36,003 bases of DNA, from NCBI RefSeq assembly GCF_001509475.1, contig NZ_LLZG01000051.1, forward strand, positions 1-36,003, read 5' to 3'. Position 1 is the stretch's first letter; the number at the start of each line of letters is the position of its first letter. Source of the stretch: Streptomyces regalis (GTDB lineage: Bacteria; Actinomycetota; Actinomycetes; Streptomycetales; Streptomycetaceae). Below the pieces are notes generated by a model. It was not told the DNA's origin. It ran no database searches and saw only the letters and a program-made list of their open reading frames with translations. Of this stretch, positions 24,286 to 35,013 are shown piece after piece. A program made the translations under genes and the position numbers.

Positions 24286-25905
24286 GTGCCAGAGCTGAGG
24301 CCTTGGCGAGCCGCGAAACCGCATGTGACGCGGGTCGCGAGCGCCGTACGACCCCGTCTGGCACGGGCCGCGGAGGCCGTACGCCCACGTCTCGCACGCG
24401 CCACGACAGCCGCGAAACCGCGGGTCGCACGGCTCGCGCGAGCCGTCTCCCCGCTGGCCGCGCGCACACGCAAGCCGAAGACCTGGCAGTACACCGCGGG
24501 CGCCGCCACCGCCGGACTGGCGCTGGCCGCCGGAGTGGTGAGCACCGCCGGCCCCTGGGACTCCACCGGTCAGCGTACGGCCGAGCGGGACTGGGCGGCC
24601 GCCCAGGAGCGCACGGGTGGCACAGATCACGGCCGTAATGCTGATACGTCCGATACGGCCGCCGAGGCGCCCCGGCCCGCCCCCAGCGCCACCTCCGTCC
24701 TCCCCGGCCTGGGCGGCGGAGTCGGCACCGTGCAGGCTGCCCCGAACGCCAAGGCCCTCGCCGGCCTCCTGGGCCCACTCCTGGACGTCCCGGAGCTCGG
24801 TGCCCACAGGACGGCGGCGATTGTCGACGTGGCCACCGGCAAGCGCCTCTACGGCGAGGACGCCGCCGAGCCCCTCACGCCCGCCTCGACAACGAAGATC
24901 GCCACCGCCGCGGCCGCCCTTGCCGCGCTGGGCCCCGACCACCGCCTCACCACCCGCACGGCCCTGGAGCCCGACACCGGGGAACTCGTCCTGGTCGGCG
25001 GCGGCGACCCCACGCTGACGGCCCGCAAGGACGCCGACGGGTGGGCGAGCCTGCGTGAGCTGGCCGACCGGACAGCCACGGCGCTGAAGAAGCGGGACGT
25101 ACGCGAGGTCACCCTCTCGTACGACAAGACGCTCTACGCCGGTCCCGAACTGCACCCCATCGGAAAGAACGGCAACCTCGCCCCGGTCAGCGCCCTCATG
25201 GTCGACGAGGCCCGCACGGACGACTCCACCAGCGGGCCGGTGAGGCGGATGGAGGACCCGGCGAAGGACGCGGCGACGCAGTTCGCGGCCCTCCTCGCGG
25301 ACCGGGGCATCAGGACGACCGCGCCCGGCCCGTCGAAGGCAACGAACCGAGCCGATTCGCTCGCCGAGGTCACCTCACCGCCGCTGTCCTCTCTGGTCGA
25401 GCGCATGCTCACCAACAGCGACAACGACCTGGCCGAACACCTCGCCCGCCAGACCGCCGTGGCGAGCGGCGAGCGCGCCGACTTCGACGGCGCGGGCGAG
25501 GCGATCGGGGCTCAGCTGAAGAAGCTCGGGCTGCCGGTGACGGGCGCCGACTTCAAGGACGGCAGCGGCCTCAACCGCGACGACAAACTCACGGCGGACC
25601 TGCTCACGGCCCTCCTGGCCAAGACGGCCGACCCGGCCCATCCCGAACTCCGCCCGGTTCTGACAGGCCTTCCCGTGGCCGGCTTCACCGGCACCCTGAC
25701 CAGCCGTTACACCGATGGCGCGGCCGGCATCGTCCGAGCGAAGACCGGCACCCTGAACGGCGTGAACTCCCTGGCCGGCACGGTCGTGGACCAGGACGGC
25801 CGCCTGCTCGCCTTCGCGTTCCTGTCGACGGGCCAGGACACGTTGGCGGCCCGGGCGGCGCTGGACCGGACGGCGACGGCGTTGGCGTCGTGCGGCTGCG
25901 GCTAG
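24286..25905 (+). CDS. dacB: D-alanyl-D-alanine carboxypeptidase, class C (S13)
   Basis: 539 residues from the GTG at 24286 (AAGGGG about 9 nt upstream); a GTG at 24280 is nearly on that site. Residues 10-65 are an Arg/Lys-rich cytoplasmic segment of 12-residue repeats (VRPRLARA), a membrane anchor spans about 69-88, then a Pro/Asp linker. The catalytic set is S201-T-T-K204 (SxxK), S378-D-N380 (SxN) and K486-T-G (KTG). It trims or cross-links peptidoglycan stem peptides outside the membrane. It diverges from ppa. Confidence 0.93.
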   Translation: MPELRPWRAAKPHVTRVASAVRPRLARAAEAVRPRLARATTAAKPRVARLARAVSPLAARTRKPKTWQYTAGAATAGLALAAGVVSTAGPWDSTGQRTAERDWAAAQERTGGTDHGRNADTSDTAAEAPRPAPSATSVLPGLGGGVGTVQAAPNAKALAGLLGPLLDVPELGAHRTAAIVDVATGKRLYGEDAAEPLTPASTTKIATAAAALAALGPDHRLTTRTALEPDTGELVLVGGGDPTLTARKDADGWASLRELADRTATALKKRDVREVTLSYDKTLYAGPELHPIGKNGNLAPVSALMVDEARTDDSTSGPVRRMEDPAKDAATQFAALLADRGIRTTAPGPSKATNRADSLAEVTSPPLSSLVERMLTNSDNDLAEHLARQTAVASGERADFDGAGEAIGAQLKKLGLPVTGADFKDGSGLNRDDKLTADLLTALLAKTADPAHPELRPVLTGLPVAGFTGTLTSRYTDGAAGIVRAKTGTLNGVNSLAGTVVDQDGRLLAFAFLSTGQDTLAARAALDRTATALASCGCG

Positions 25906-26138
25906 CCAACGGCATGGGCTGCGGCCGGTCCGCCACCGCCGCACCACAGCCGCCGGCTTCTGCCATGCCGCAGCCGCCTGCTCCCGCCGTGGGCAGTCGC
26001 CGGGCGCCGCCTGATCGGACGCCAGCGCGTGCCGACCCAAGTAGGCCACCCATAACGCCGAGTACCCGCCAAACCCACCGTGGCCCCACCAACCCCCACG
26101 GCCTGCCCCTAGTGGGAACGCTCACGTACGGTTGACAC

Positions 26139-27263
26139 ATGACGAGCATCGGTGGTGCCGAGATGGTCGACTGGAATCTCGCGGTGGCAACCGCGACCCG
26201 GCTCGTACGGCCGGGCCCCGAGGTGAGCCGCGACGAGGCCCGGGCCGTCGTCGCCGAGCTGCGCCGACATGCCAAAGCCTCGGAGGAACACGTCCGGGGC
26301 TTCACTCGTATGGGCACGGAGGACACCCACGAGACCCCCGTCCTCGTCGTCGACCGCCCCGGCTGGGTGCGGGCGAACGTCGCCGGGTTCCGCGAGATCC
26401 TCAAGCCCCTGCTCGACAAGATGCAGGAGCGCCGCAGCGGCAGCCCGGGCGGCGCGGTCCTCGGCGCCGTCGGCGGCAAGGTCACCGGCGTCGAACTCGG
26501 GATGCTGCTGTCCTTCCTGGCCTCCCGAGTCCTGGGCCAGTACGAGACGTTCGCCCCGGCCACCCGCGAACTCCCGGCGGGTGTGAACGGCGGCGGCCGA
26601 CTCCTGCTCGTCGCCCCGAACATCGTCCACGTGGAGCGCGAACTCGACGTACAGCCCCACGACTTCCGCCTGTGGGTGTGCCTGCACGAGGAGACACACC
26701 GCACCCAGTTCAGTGCCGTGCCCTGGCTGCGGGACCACCTGGAGGGCGAAATCCAGTCGTTCTTGGGGGAGACGGACGTCGACCCCATGACCGTCCTGGA
26801 GCGCATCCGTGAGGCCGCGCAGTCGCTTGCCGGCGGCCGGCCCGAGGCCGAGGAGGACGATGGCGGACGCTCGTTCGTCGAACTGGTGCAGACTCCGGCC
26901 CAGCGGGAGATCCTCGGCCGCCTCACCGCCGTGATGTCGCTCCTGGAGGGTCACGCCGACTTCGTGATGGACGGGGTCGGCCCCCAGGTCGTCCCGACCG
27001 TCGCCGAGATCCGCGAGAAGTTCCAGCAGCGACGCGCCAAGGGCGCCTCCCGACTGGACACCGCCCTGCGCAAGCTGCTGGGTCTGGATGCCAAACTCAG
27101 GCAGTACCGCGACGGCGAACGCTTCGTACGGGCCGTCGCGGACCAGGTCGGCATGGACGGCTTCAACCGCGTGTGGACCTCCCCGAACACCCTCCCGACC
27201 AAGGCGGAGATCGCCAAACCGGCGGACTGGATCGCGCGGGTGCACCGCAAGGCCGAGTCGTGA
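26139..27263 (+). CDS. Zinc-dependent metalloprotease-like (DUF2342) protein
   Basis: 374 residues from the ATG at 26139. HEETH (in LWVCLHEETHRTQF, near residue 185) is an HExxH zinc motif and GHADFVMD near 270 supplies the conserved second-shell segment of this family, annotated as zinc-dependent metalloprotease or F420-biosynthesis-associated. No signal peptide; substrate unknown. The promoter core TACGGTTGACACATG is identical over 15 bases to the clpC2-like gene's and leaves no leader. tilS follows in the same direction after 212 bp. Confidence 0.88.
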   Translation: MTSIGGAEMVDWNLAVATATRLVRPGPEVSRDEARAVVAELRRHAKASEEHVRGFTRMGTEDTHETPVLVVDRPGWVRANVAGFREILKPLLDKMQERRSGSPGGAVLGAVGGKVTGVELGMLLSFLASRVLGQYETFAPATRELPAGVNGGGRLLLVAPNIVHVERELDVQPHDFRLWVCLHEETHRTQFSAVPWLRDHLEGEIQSFLGETDVDPMTVLERIREAAQSLAGGRPEAEEDDGGRSFVELVQTPAQREILGRLTAVMSLLEGHADFVMDGVGPQVVPTVAEIREKFQQRRAKGASRLDTALRKLLGLDAKLRQYRDGERFVRAVADQVGMDGFNRVWTSPNTLPTKAEIAKPADWIARVHRKAES

Positions 27264-27475
27264 ATCACGCGCCGAGTTGTGCATCTCATACGAACGTCGT
27301 GAACCGAATCCGGCCGACGGCAGGCGAACGCCCCTTCAATCACCCGTCCGAGGGACCGTGAGCCATGGGTAGGCGTGCAATGCTCGGGGAACGTCCGGGT
27401 TCTGTCACCATCTACACACTCTGAGTGACCGAGCTCGGGCTCACCCCCCGACAATTTCATGAAGGGAACCGGACA

Positions 27476-28675
27476 ATGGGTCCCCATCCTGCGGTCGCGG
27501 CGATACGCCTGGCGGTCCGCCGCGTCCTCCACGACATCCTCACCGAACACAGCCGCACCACCGACGCCCCCGCGCCCGACAAACCGCGCGCGACCTCGTA
27601 CGAGATCCCGCAGATGGCGCCGTCCGTGGCGCCGTCCGTGACCTCGACGACCTCGACCGGTGCCATGCCCGCCGCGTACGGCACGGCGCGCGAGCCGTCG
27701 TACCAGCTCCCCGGCCAGAGCCCGCAGGAGCCCCCGCGTGCTGCCCCGCACGAGCGACCCCCCTCCCCGCTCGTGCTCGTGGCATGCTCCGGCGGCGCCG
27801 ACTCCATGGCCCTCGCCTCCGCGCTCGCCTTCGAAGCCCCCAAACTCGGCATCCGCGCCGGCGGCATCACCGTCGACCACGGTCTGCAGCCCGGCTCCGA
27901 CCTGCGCGCCGAGGAAGTCGTCCTGCGCATGCGCGAACTCGGCCTCGACCCGGTCGAGTCCATCGCCGTGACCGTCGGCCGCCAAGGCGGACCCGAAGCC
28001 GCCGCCCGTGACGCTCGCTATGCCGCCCTCGACGCCGCGGCCGTCCGCCACGGCGCCGTCGCCGTCCTGCTCGGCCACACCCGCGACGACCAGGCCGAAA
28101 CCGTCCTGCTCGGGCTCGCCCGCGGCTCCGGCATCCGCTCCCTGTCCGGAATGGCCGCGGTCTCGGGGGCCGGCGGCCGTTACCGGCGCCCCTTCCTGCA
28201 GCTCGACCGGCAGACCGCCCGCAAGGCGTGCATGGTCCAGTCCCTCCCGGTCTGGGACGACCCCCACAACTCCGATCCCGCGTACACCCGGTCGCGGCTG
28301 CGCCAGGAGGGCCTGCCCGCCCTGGAGAAGGCGCTCGGCAAGGGCGTCGTCGAGGCCCTCGCCCGCACCGCCCAGCTCTCCCGCGACGACGCCGACGCCC
28401 TCGACGCCTGGGCCGGCCAGGCCGAGGCCGCCGTACGCGACTCGGCCGGCCTCCTGGAGTGCGCCAAGCTGTACGCCCTGCCGCCCGCCGTACGCCGCCG
28501 GATCCTGCGCCGTGCCGCCATCGAGGCCGGGGCACCCGCCGGTGCGCTGTTCGCCCGCCACATCGAGGAAGTCGACCGCCTGATCACCGGCTGGCGCGGC
28601 CAGGGAGCCATCAATCTCCCCGGCAAAGTCGTCGCACAGCGCCAGGGTGGCAGACTGGTGATTCGGCAAGGCTGA
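27476..28675 (+). CDS. tilS: tRNA(Ile)-lysidine synthase
   Basis: 399 residues from the ATG at 27476, with AAGGGA 8 nt upstream. SGGADS (105-110) is the PP-loop; [14 protein letters not shown] and [19 protein letters not shown] follow. It changes the wobble C of tRNA-Ile(CAU) to lysidine using ATP and lysine, so the tRNA reads AUA. Residues 26-97 between the first helix and the PP-loop are Pro/Ser/Thr/Ala-rich and look expanded, with short DNA repeats; usual relatives go to the PP-loop within 35-50 residues. Confidence 0.93.
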   Translation: MGPHPAVAAIRLAVRRVLHDILTEHSRTTDAPAPDKPRATSYEIPQMAPSVAPSVTSTTSTGAMPAAYGTAREPSYQLPGQSPQEPPRAAPHERPPSPLVLVACSGGADSMALASALAFEAPKLGIRAGGITVDHGLQPGSDLRAEEVVLRMRELGLDPVESIAVTVGRQGGPEAAARDARYAALDAAAVRHGAVAVLLGHTRDDQAETVLLGLARGSGIRSLSGMAAVSGAGGRYRRPFLQLDRQTARKACMVQSLPVWDDPHNSDPAYTRSRLRQEGLPALEKALGKGVVEALARTAQLSRDDADALDAWAGQAEAAVRDSAGLLECAKLYALPPAVRRRILRRAAIEAGAPAGALFARHIEEVDRLITGWRGQGAINLPGKVVAQRQGGRLVIRQG

Positions 28676-28749
28676 ATCCGGACCCTCCCACCGGCCCTCA
28701 AGCGGGTCGTGAGAGCGGCACGGAGCAGCCGGTGGGACGACCGAAAGTG

Positions 28750-29310
28750 ATGCGGGTGGACGCGAAAGACATGGGTGCGGAGCTCCAGCAGGTGCTCATC
28801 ACCAAGGAAGAGATCGACGCGAAGCTGGCCGAGCTGGCCGCGAAGATCGACGCGGAGTACGAGGGCAAGGACCTGCTCATCGTCGGCGTCCTCAAGGGCG
28901 CGGTGATGGTCATGGCCGACCTCGCCCGGGCGCTGTCCACCCCCGTCACCATGGACTGGATGGCCGTGTCGTCGTACGGCGCCGGCACCCAGTCCTCCGG
29001 TGTCGTGCGGATCCTCAAGGACCTCGACACCGACATCAAGGGCAAGCACGTCCTCATCGTCGAGGACATCATCGACTCCGGCCTGACCCTGTCCTGGCTG
29101 ATCAACAACCTCGGCTCCCGCGAGCCGGAGTCCCTGAAGATCTGCACCCTGCTGCGCAAGCCGGACGCTGCCAAGGTCGCCATCGACGTCGAGTGGGTCG
29201 GCTTCGACATCCCCAACGAGTTCGTCGTCGGCTACGGCCTCGACTACGCCGAGAAGTACCGCAACCTCCCGTTCGTCGGTACGCTCGCGCCCCACGTCTA
29301 CGGCGGCTGA
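28750..29310 (+). CDS. hpt: Hypoxanthine phosphoribosyltransferase
   Basis: 186 residues from the ATG at 28750 (MRVDAKDMG). A later ATG at 28771 is possible; the ribosome binding site is weak for both. [20 protein letters not shown] and the PRPP loop [17 protein letters not shown] are diagnostic, with [31 protein letters not shown] at the end. It salvages hypoxanthine and guanine to IMP and GMP. The tilS-hpt-ftsH order is widely conserved in Gram-positives. Confidence 0.95.
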   Translation: MRVDAKDMGAELQQVLITKEEIDAKLAELAAKIDAEYEGKDLLIVGVLKGAVMVMADLARALSTPVTMDWMAVSSYGAGTQSSGVVRILKDLDTDIKGKHVLIVEDIIDSGLTLSWLINNLGSREPESLKICTLLRKPDAAKVAIDVEWVGFDIPNEFVVGYGLDYAEKYRNLPFVGTLAPHVYGG

Positions 29311-29517
29311 GTCCGACGGTCCGCGAAGCCGGACCCGAAGGGCCCAAGCGCCGTACGAAGATCGGGAACCCCAGCGGGCCTCGCGCCGTTGGAGCATGCA
29401 GACGGGCTTGCCAGCCGTCCCGTGCGGCTACGGTCGTCAAAGCTGGGGTACCGTCAGAAGAACTGTCTTATCAAACTCACTATGGCAGGAGGGACGGGGC
29501 GGCACCGCTCCGTATGG

Positions 29518-31557
<2,040 letters not shown>

Positions 31558-31593
31558 CGCCCCGGCCCCGGTGACCGCACCGGCCCGGAATGG

Positions 31594-31637
31594 ATGCCGC
31601 GCCCCCCTGGTTTTAGCCTGGGGGGCGCGGCATTTTT
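31594..31637 (+). terminator. Terminator between ftsH and folE
   Basis: ATGCCGCGCCCCCC (31594-31607) pairs perfectly with GGGGGGCGCGGCAT (31620-31633), a 14-bp stem, 12-nt loop and TTTTT: a textbook intrinsic terminator. folE must then have its own promoter in the 67 bp before it. Confidence 0.93.
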
Positions 31638-31704
31638 GTATGCACGCAGTTCAGACGCGCACGTGGCCCACACGCGCGCGACCCGCAGAGGAACGAGGCA
31701 CCAC

Positions 31705-32310
31705 ATGACCGACCCCGTGACGCTGGATGGCGAGGGCTTCATCGGCGAGTTCGACGAGAAGCGCGCCGAGAACGCCGTACGCGAACTGCTGATCGCGGTC
31801 GGGGAGGATCCGGACCGTGAGGGGCTGAGGGAGACTCCGGCTCGGGTGGCGCGGGCTTATCGGGAGCTTCTGGCGGGGCATACGCAGGAACCCGAGGATG
31901 TGCTGACGACCACGTTCGATATCGGGCACGACGAGATGGTCCTGGTCAAGGACATCGAAATCGTTAGTTTGTGTGAACATCACATGCTGCCCTTCCATGG
32001 CGTAGCTCACATTGGATACATTCCGGCAGAAAGCGGCAAGATCACAGGTCTGTCGAAGCTTGCCCGGCTGGTCGAGGTGTTTGCCCGTCGCCTCCAAGTG
32101 CAGGAACGACTCACCACGCAGGTCGCCGACTCCCTCATGAAGATCCTCGAGGCCCGGGGTGTGATCGTCGTCATCGAGGCCGAGCACATGTGTATGTCGG
32201 TGCGCGGCATCCGGAAGCCTGGCGCCAAGACCACGACGTCGGCCGTGCGGGGTCAGCTTCGGGACGCTACGACCCGCGCCGAGGCAATGAGCCTGATACT
32301 GGCGCGCTGA
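31705..32310 (+). CDS. folE: GTP cyclohydrolase I
   Basis: 201 residues from the ATG at 31705, with GAGG 6 nt upstream. [10 protein letters not shown] (zinc ligands near Cys90 and His93) and HMCMSVRGI (Cys163) give the active site, with [26 protein letters not shown] between. It opens GTP to dihydroneopterin triphosphate, the first folate step; folB, folK and folP are just beyond on the other strand. Codons 85-136, over the catalytic core, are strikingly AT-ending (22 of 52), unlike the rest of the window. Confidence 0.95.
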   Translation: MTDPVTLDGEGFIGEFDEKRAENAVRELLIAVGEDPDREGLRETPARVARAYRELLAGHTQEPEDVLTTTFDIGHDEMVLVKDIEIVSLCEHHMLPFHGVAHIGYIPAESGKITGLSKLARLVEVFARRLQVQERLTTQVADSLMKILEARGVIVVIEAEHMCMSVRGIRKPGAKTTTSAVRGQLRDATTRAEAMSLILAR

Positions 32311-32338
32311 CCCGATTGTCATTGGTGCCCGATACCGT

Positions 32339-32369
32339 CCTTGATCAGTGAGTTGATCGCTGATCAAGG
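32339..32369 (+). promoter_or_regulatory. Hairpin overlapping a ribosome binding site
   Basis: CCTTGATCAG (32339-32348) and CTGATCAAGG (32360-32369) pair perfectly around an 11-nt loop. The right arm contains the AAGG of the ribosome binding site AAGGGGG before the GTG at 32379. It could terminate folE transcription or hide that site; there is no T-run. Confidence 0.5.
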
Positions 32370-32378
32370 GGGATCGCG

Positions 32379-32588
32379 GTGGGTGTGGGCTGCCGACTTT
32401 GGACGCTGGACGGGGAACGCACGGTTCAGACGACCGTCGCACACGTGGTGACAGCAAAGGTCTGTGACGTGGTGGACGTGACGACCGACCACGTGACGTT
32501 CACTGCGGCGCCCGATCAGGTGCTGGGTACACCTGACGGGTGGGTCCATGCGAGAGACGCTGAGGCGACCGTGTTCGCGTGGACACAG
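32379..32588 (+). pseudogene. Hint/intein-like fragment
   Basis: From a GTG with a strong AAGGGGG, 70 residues read GVGCRLWTLDGERTVQ, then VVDVTTDHVTF and PDQVLGTPDGWVHARDAE. The first part resembles Hint block A (a Cys, then a T-DG turn); the second resembles block B (TxDHxV-T-DGWxxA), though the usual His may be Gln. After residue 70 the frame runs open into DNA antisense to DUF3180 with no protein-like character, so the remainder (endonuclease and C-terminal splicing blocks) is missing. Probably a relic of a stand-alone intein-like or homing endonuclease gene. Identity is tentative. Confidence 0.4.
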
Positions 32589-32684
32589 GTCCCTCACCGC
32601 AGCAACCGGGTTGCCCGCCCGGCTGGAGGCAGTGACGCGTCCTTCCGGCCACCTTGCCCGCCGGCCCTGGTGAACCCGGCACCG

Positions 32685-33173
32685 TCACACCGTCGGCGCG
32701 GCCCCCGCCCCGTTGTGCTCGTCGTCCTCCGGGAGCTTGCAGACGCGTTCCAGGAAGATGGCCGCCGCTATGACGCCGATGCCCGCTACGACCGAGAAGC
32801 CGGCGTAGATGGCCTGGTCGCGGCGGGCGGGGATGTCGAGGAGTTCCAGGAGGAAGGCGCCCGCGCCGCCGTACATACCGGCGACGAGGGCGGCGACCAG
32901 GGCGCTGGCCTGGCCGAAGACGACCGCGCGGGCGGCCATCAGGGGGTCGACGCCCTTGGCCTCGGGGTCTCGTTCGCGCTGGGCCTTGAGGCGGGCGCGG
33001 ATCGAGAGCGCCGTGGCGAGCAGGATCACGGCGATCACGGCGAGGACGATGGGGGCGGCCAGGGGGACGCTCGGAAGGGTCCCGATCGAGTTCCAGAGGC
33101 GGGCGCCCGCCCAGGACAGGACTCCGGCGACGAGGAAGATGCCGGCCAGCATCCTGATGCGCAGCTCTCTCAC
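32685..33173 (-). CDS. DUF3180 membrane protein
   Basis: 162 residues from the GTG at 33173 (AAGGGA upstream). Four membrane helices: about 7-25, 38-57, 80-101 and 118-138. The DUF3180 family is found at the end of the actinobacterial folate operon, role unknown. It ends near the Hint-like fragment and converges with folE. Confidence 0.9.
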   Translation of the reverse strand: MRELRIRMLAGIFLVAGVLSWAGARLWNSIGTLPSVPLAAPIVLAVIAVILLATALSIRARLKAQRERDPEAKGVDPLMAARAVVFGQASALVAALVAGMYGGAGAFLLELLDIPARRDQAIYAGFSVVAGIGVIAAAIFLERVCKLPEDDEHNGAGAAPTV

Positions 33174-33234
33174 GGTGTCCCTTCAGCTCCCCCGGATCCC
33201 CACGGACTGTGGTCGATCGTCTTGACCTTAACGA

Positions 33235-33846
33235 CTACTCGGGCAGCTGGAGTTCCAGGTCTCTGCGCGGTTCGACGCCGTGGCGCGTGAGGCCCGCCAG
33301 GAGGTCGGCCACCGAGCCGCGGCCCGGGAGCTGTGCCTGCGGCTCGACGTCGTGCCAGGGGGCGAGGACGAAGGCGCGTTCGTGGGCGCGCGGGTGGGGG
33401 AGGGTGAGGTTCGGGTCGTCGGAGACGACGTCGGCGTACGCGACGATGTCGACGTCGAGGGTGCGTGCGCCCCAGCGCTCGTCCCGTACGCGGTGGAAGG
33501 CCTCCTCGACCGCGTGCGCGCGCTCCAGGAGCGAGGACGGGGGGAGCGTGGTCTTGAGGACCACGACGGCGTTGAAGTAGGACGGCTGGCTTCCCGGCTC
33601 CACGCCCCAGGGCTCCGTCTCGTACACCGGGGAGACCGCCTTGATGCGGACGCCAGGGGTGTCCTCGAGCGCGTCGATGGCGCCCTGGAGGGTCTCCAGG
33701 CGGTTGCCGAGGTTGGAGCCGAGGGAGATCACGGCCCGTTTCGGGTTGTGCAGGGTGGTGTCGGCGGCGTCGACCTTCTCGACGACGGAGGCGGGTACCG
33801 GCTGTACGGTCGGGTCGCTGTGACCCTCGGTGAAGAACGCGGTCAT
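33235..33846 (-). CDS. folK: 6-hydroxymethyl-dihydropterin pyrophosphokinase
   Basis: 203 residues from the ATG at 33846, overlapping the folB stop (ATGA). After a 35-residue N-terminal extension come AVISLGSNLGNR, YFNAVV, RWGARTLDVDIVAY and LPHPRAHERAFVLAP, the HPPK motifs. It transfers pyrophosphate from ATP to the pterin, preparing the FolP substrate. Confidence 0.95.
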   Translation of the reverse strand: MTAFFTEGHSDPTVQPVPASVVEKVDAADTTLHNPKRAVISLGSNLGNRLETLQGAIDALEDTPGVRIKAVSPVYETEPWGVEPGSQPSYFNAVVVLKTTLPPSSLLERAHAVEEAFHRVRDERWGARTLDVDIVAYADVVSDDPNLTLPHPRAHERAFVLAPWHDVEPQAQLPGRGSVADLLAGLTRHGVEPRRDLELQLPE

Positions 33847-34202
33847 ACTCGGCTCCGGGTGATGGTGACGGTCACGTCGTCGAAGGGGACCGTGATCGGC
33901 GCGTCCGGTTTGTGGACGGTGACCTCGACCTCTTTGACCCCTTCGTGCTTCAGACAGGCCTGGGCGATGCGCGCGGCGAGCGTCTCGATGAGGTTGACCG
34001 GCTCGCCCTTCACGACGGCCACGACCTCCTCCGCCACGATGCCGTAGTGCACGGTCTTCGCCAGGTCGTCGTCGGCAGCGGCCGGCCGGGTGTCCAGGCC
34101 CAGGACGAGGTCCACGACGAAGGTCTGGCCCTCCCTGCGCTCCTCGGGGAACACACCGTGGTACCCGCGGGCCTTGAGGCCGCGCAGCGCGACACGATCC
34201 AC
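33843..34202 (-). CDS. folB: Dihydroneopterin aldolase
   Basis: 119 residues from the GTG at 34202 (AGGAG 8 nt upstream): VDRVALRGLKARGYHGVFPEERREGQTFVVDLVL with TVHYGIVAEEVV and ETLAARIAQACL. It cleaves dihydroneopterin to hydroxymethyl-dihydropterin and glycolaldehyde. It is coupled to folK by a 4-base overlap. Confidence 0.95.
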   Translation of the reverse strand: MDRVALRGLKARGYHGVFPEERREGQTFVVDLVLGLDTRPAAADDDLAKTVHYGIVAEEVVAVVKGEPVNLIETLAARIAQACLKHEGVKEVEVTVHKPDAPITVPFDDVTVTITRSRV

Positions 34203-34509
34203 GCGAATCACTCCTGCAATCGTCGGTGACGGCCGGTCCGTGTCGCGTGCGGGCTCCACACCGGCCTCGAACGAATCTACCTGCGGGCACTGACAGAGCC
34301 GGGCCACGGGGGCGTGGGCCCGGTCCGGGGCCAGGAGGATTCATCGAGTGTTTCCCCTGGGGAACCCGACGGCTCACGGCTTGGTAGCCGCGCCTACCCG
34401 CAGGCGCGTGATTCCAACCACTCCTTGGTCCCGGCGGGGCCCCGCAGGCCCCCGTGCGGGTGGCTCCCGCGCGTCGGACGTGCGTCGGACCTGTGGGACG
34501 CCTACCCGC
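34203..34509. other. Gap inside the folate operon
   Basis: There is no supported gene between the NTF2-like gene and folB. The gap holds the folB ribosome binding site and a 6-bp inverted repeat, CCCGCA/TGCGGG (34441-34460). It is long enough for a separate folB promoter, but I cannot pick out a convincing one. Confidence 0.5.
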
Positions 34510-35013
34510 TCAGGAGGGGGTGTCGTCGCTTTCTTCCTCGTCGTTTTCGGCCAGAACGGGCGACGCGTGGTGCGACCAGATCTTCCAGCCGTCGGGCGTG
34601 CGGCGGAACACGTTCGTGGCGACCACCAGCTGGCCCACGAGCGGGCCGAGCTCCTCCCCGCCCTCGGGGGCGGGGCCGCCGCTGAGGATGTTCTCGGTGC
34701 AGGTCACCAGGGCGGTGTCGCCGGTGACGGAGACGTGCACGTCGGTGAGGAAGAACTGGATGTAGTCGGTGTTCGCCATGATCAGCGCGTAGGACCTGAG
34801 GACCTCGCCGCGGCCGGTGAGCACCGGCCAGCCCGGGTGCACGCAGGAGATCACGCCGGCGTCGGCCGGGTCGTGGTACGTCTCGTCGATGCCCAGGTCG
34901 GACGGGGTGAGCCAGAGCGAGGACAGCTTTTCGAAGTCACCGCTCTCCAACGCCTCGTAGAAGGCGGTGTTGGCGGCCTCCACCTGCTCGACGTCGGTGT
35001 GGGGGGCGCTCAC
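34510..35013 (-). CDS. NTF2/SnoaL-like domain protein in the folate operon
   Basis: 167 residues from a GTG that overlaps the folP stop by 4 nt. EAANTAFYEALESGDFEKLSSLW and the C-terminal VATNVFRRTPDGWKIWSHHASPV give the NTF2-like cone fold. Translation is coupled to folP, so a role near folate is plausible, but the activity is unknown. The final 20 residues are very acidic. Confidence 0.88.
   Translation of the reverse strand: MSAPHTDVEQVEAANTAFYEALESGDFEKLSSLWLTPSDLGIDETYHDPADAGVISCVHPGWPVLTGRGEVLRSYALIMANTDYIQFFLTDVHVSVTGDTALVTCTENILSGGPAPEGGEELGPLVGQLVVATNVFRRTPDGWKIWSHHASPVLAENDEEESDDTPS

Noticed and set aside
25906..26138. Possible gene or hairpin after dacB
   Set aside because: Only a 9-bp GC inverted repeat 40 bp apart and no frame with coding character.
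29401..29481. Promoter for ftsH with TTGCCA and TACGGT
   Set aside because: The spacing is only 15 bp, so I could not support it against background.
32589..33290. Continuation of the Hint-like frame to 303 codons
   Set aside because: After about residue 70 the frame is antisense to the DUF3180 gene and shows no domain, so only the first part is kept.
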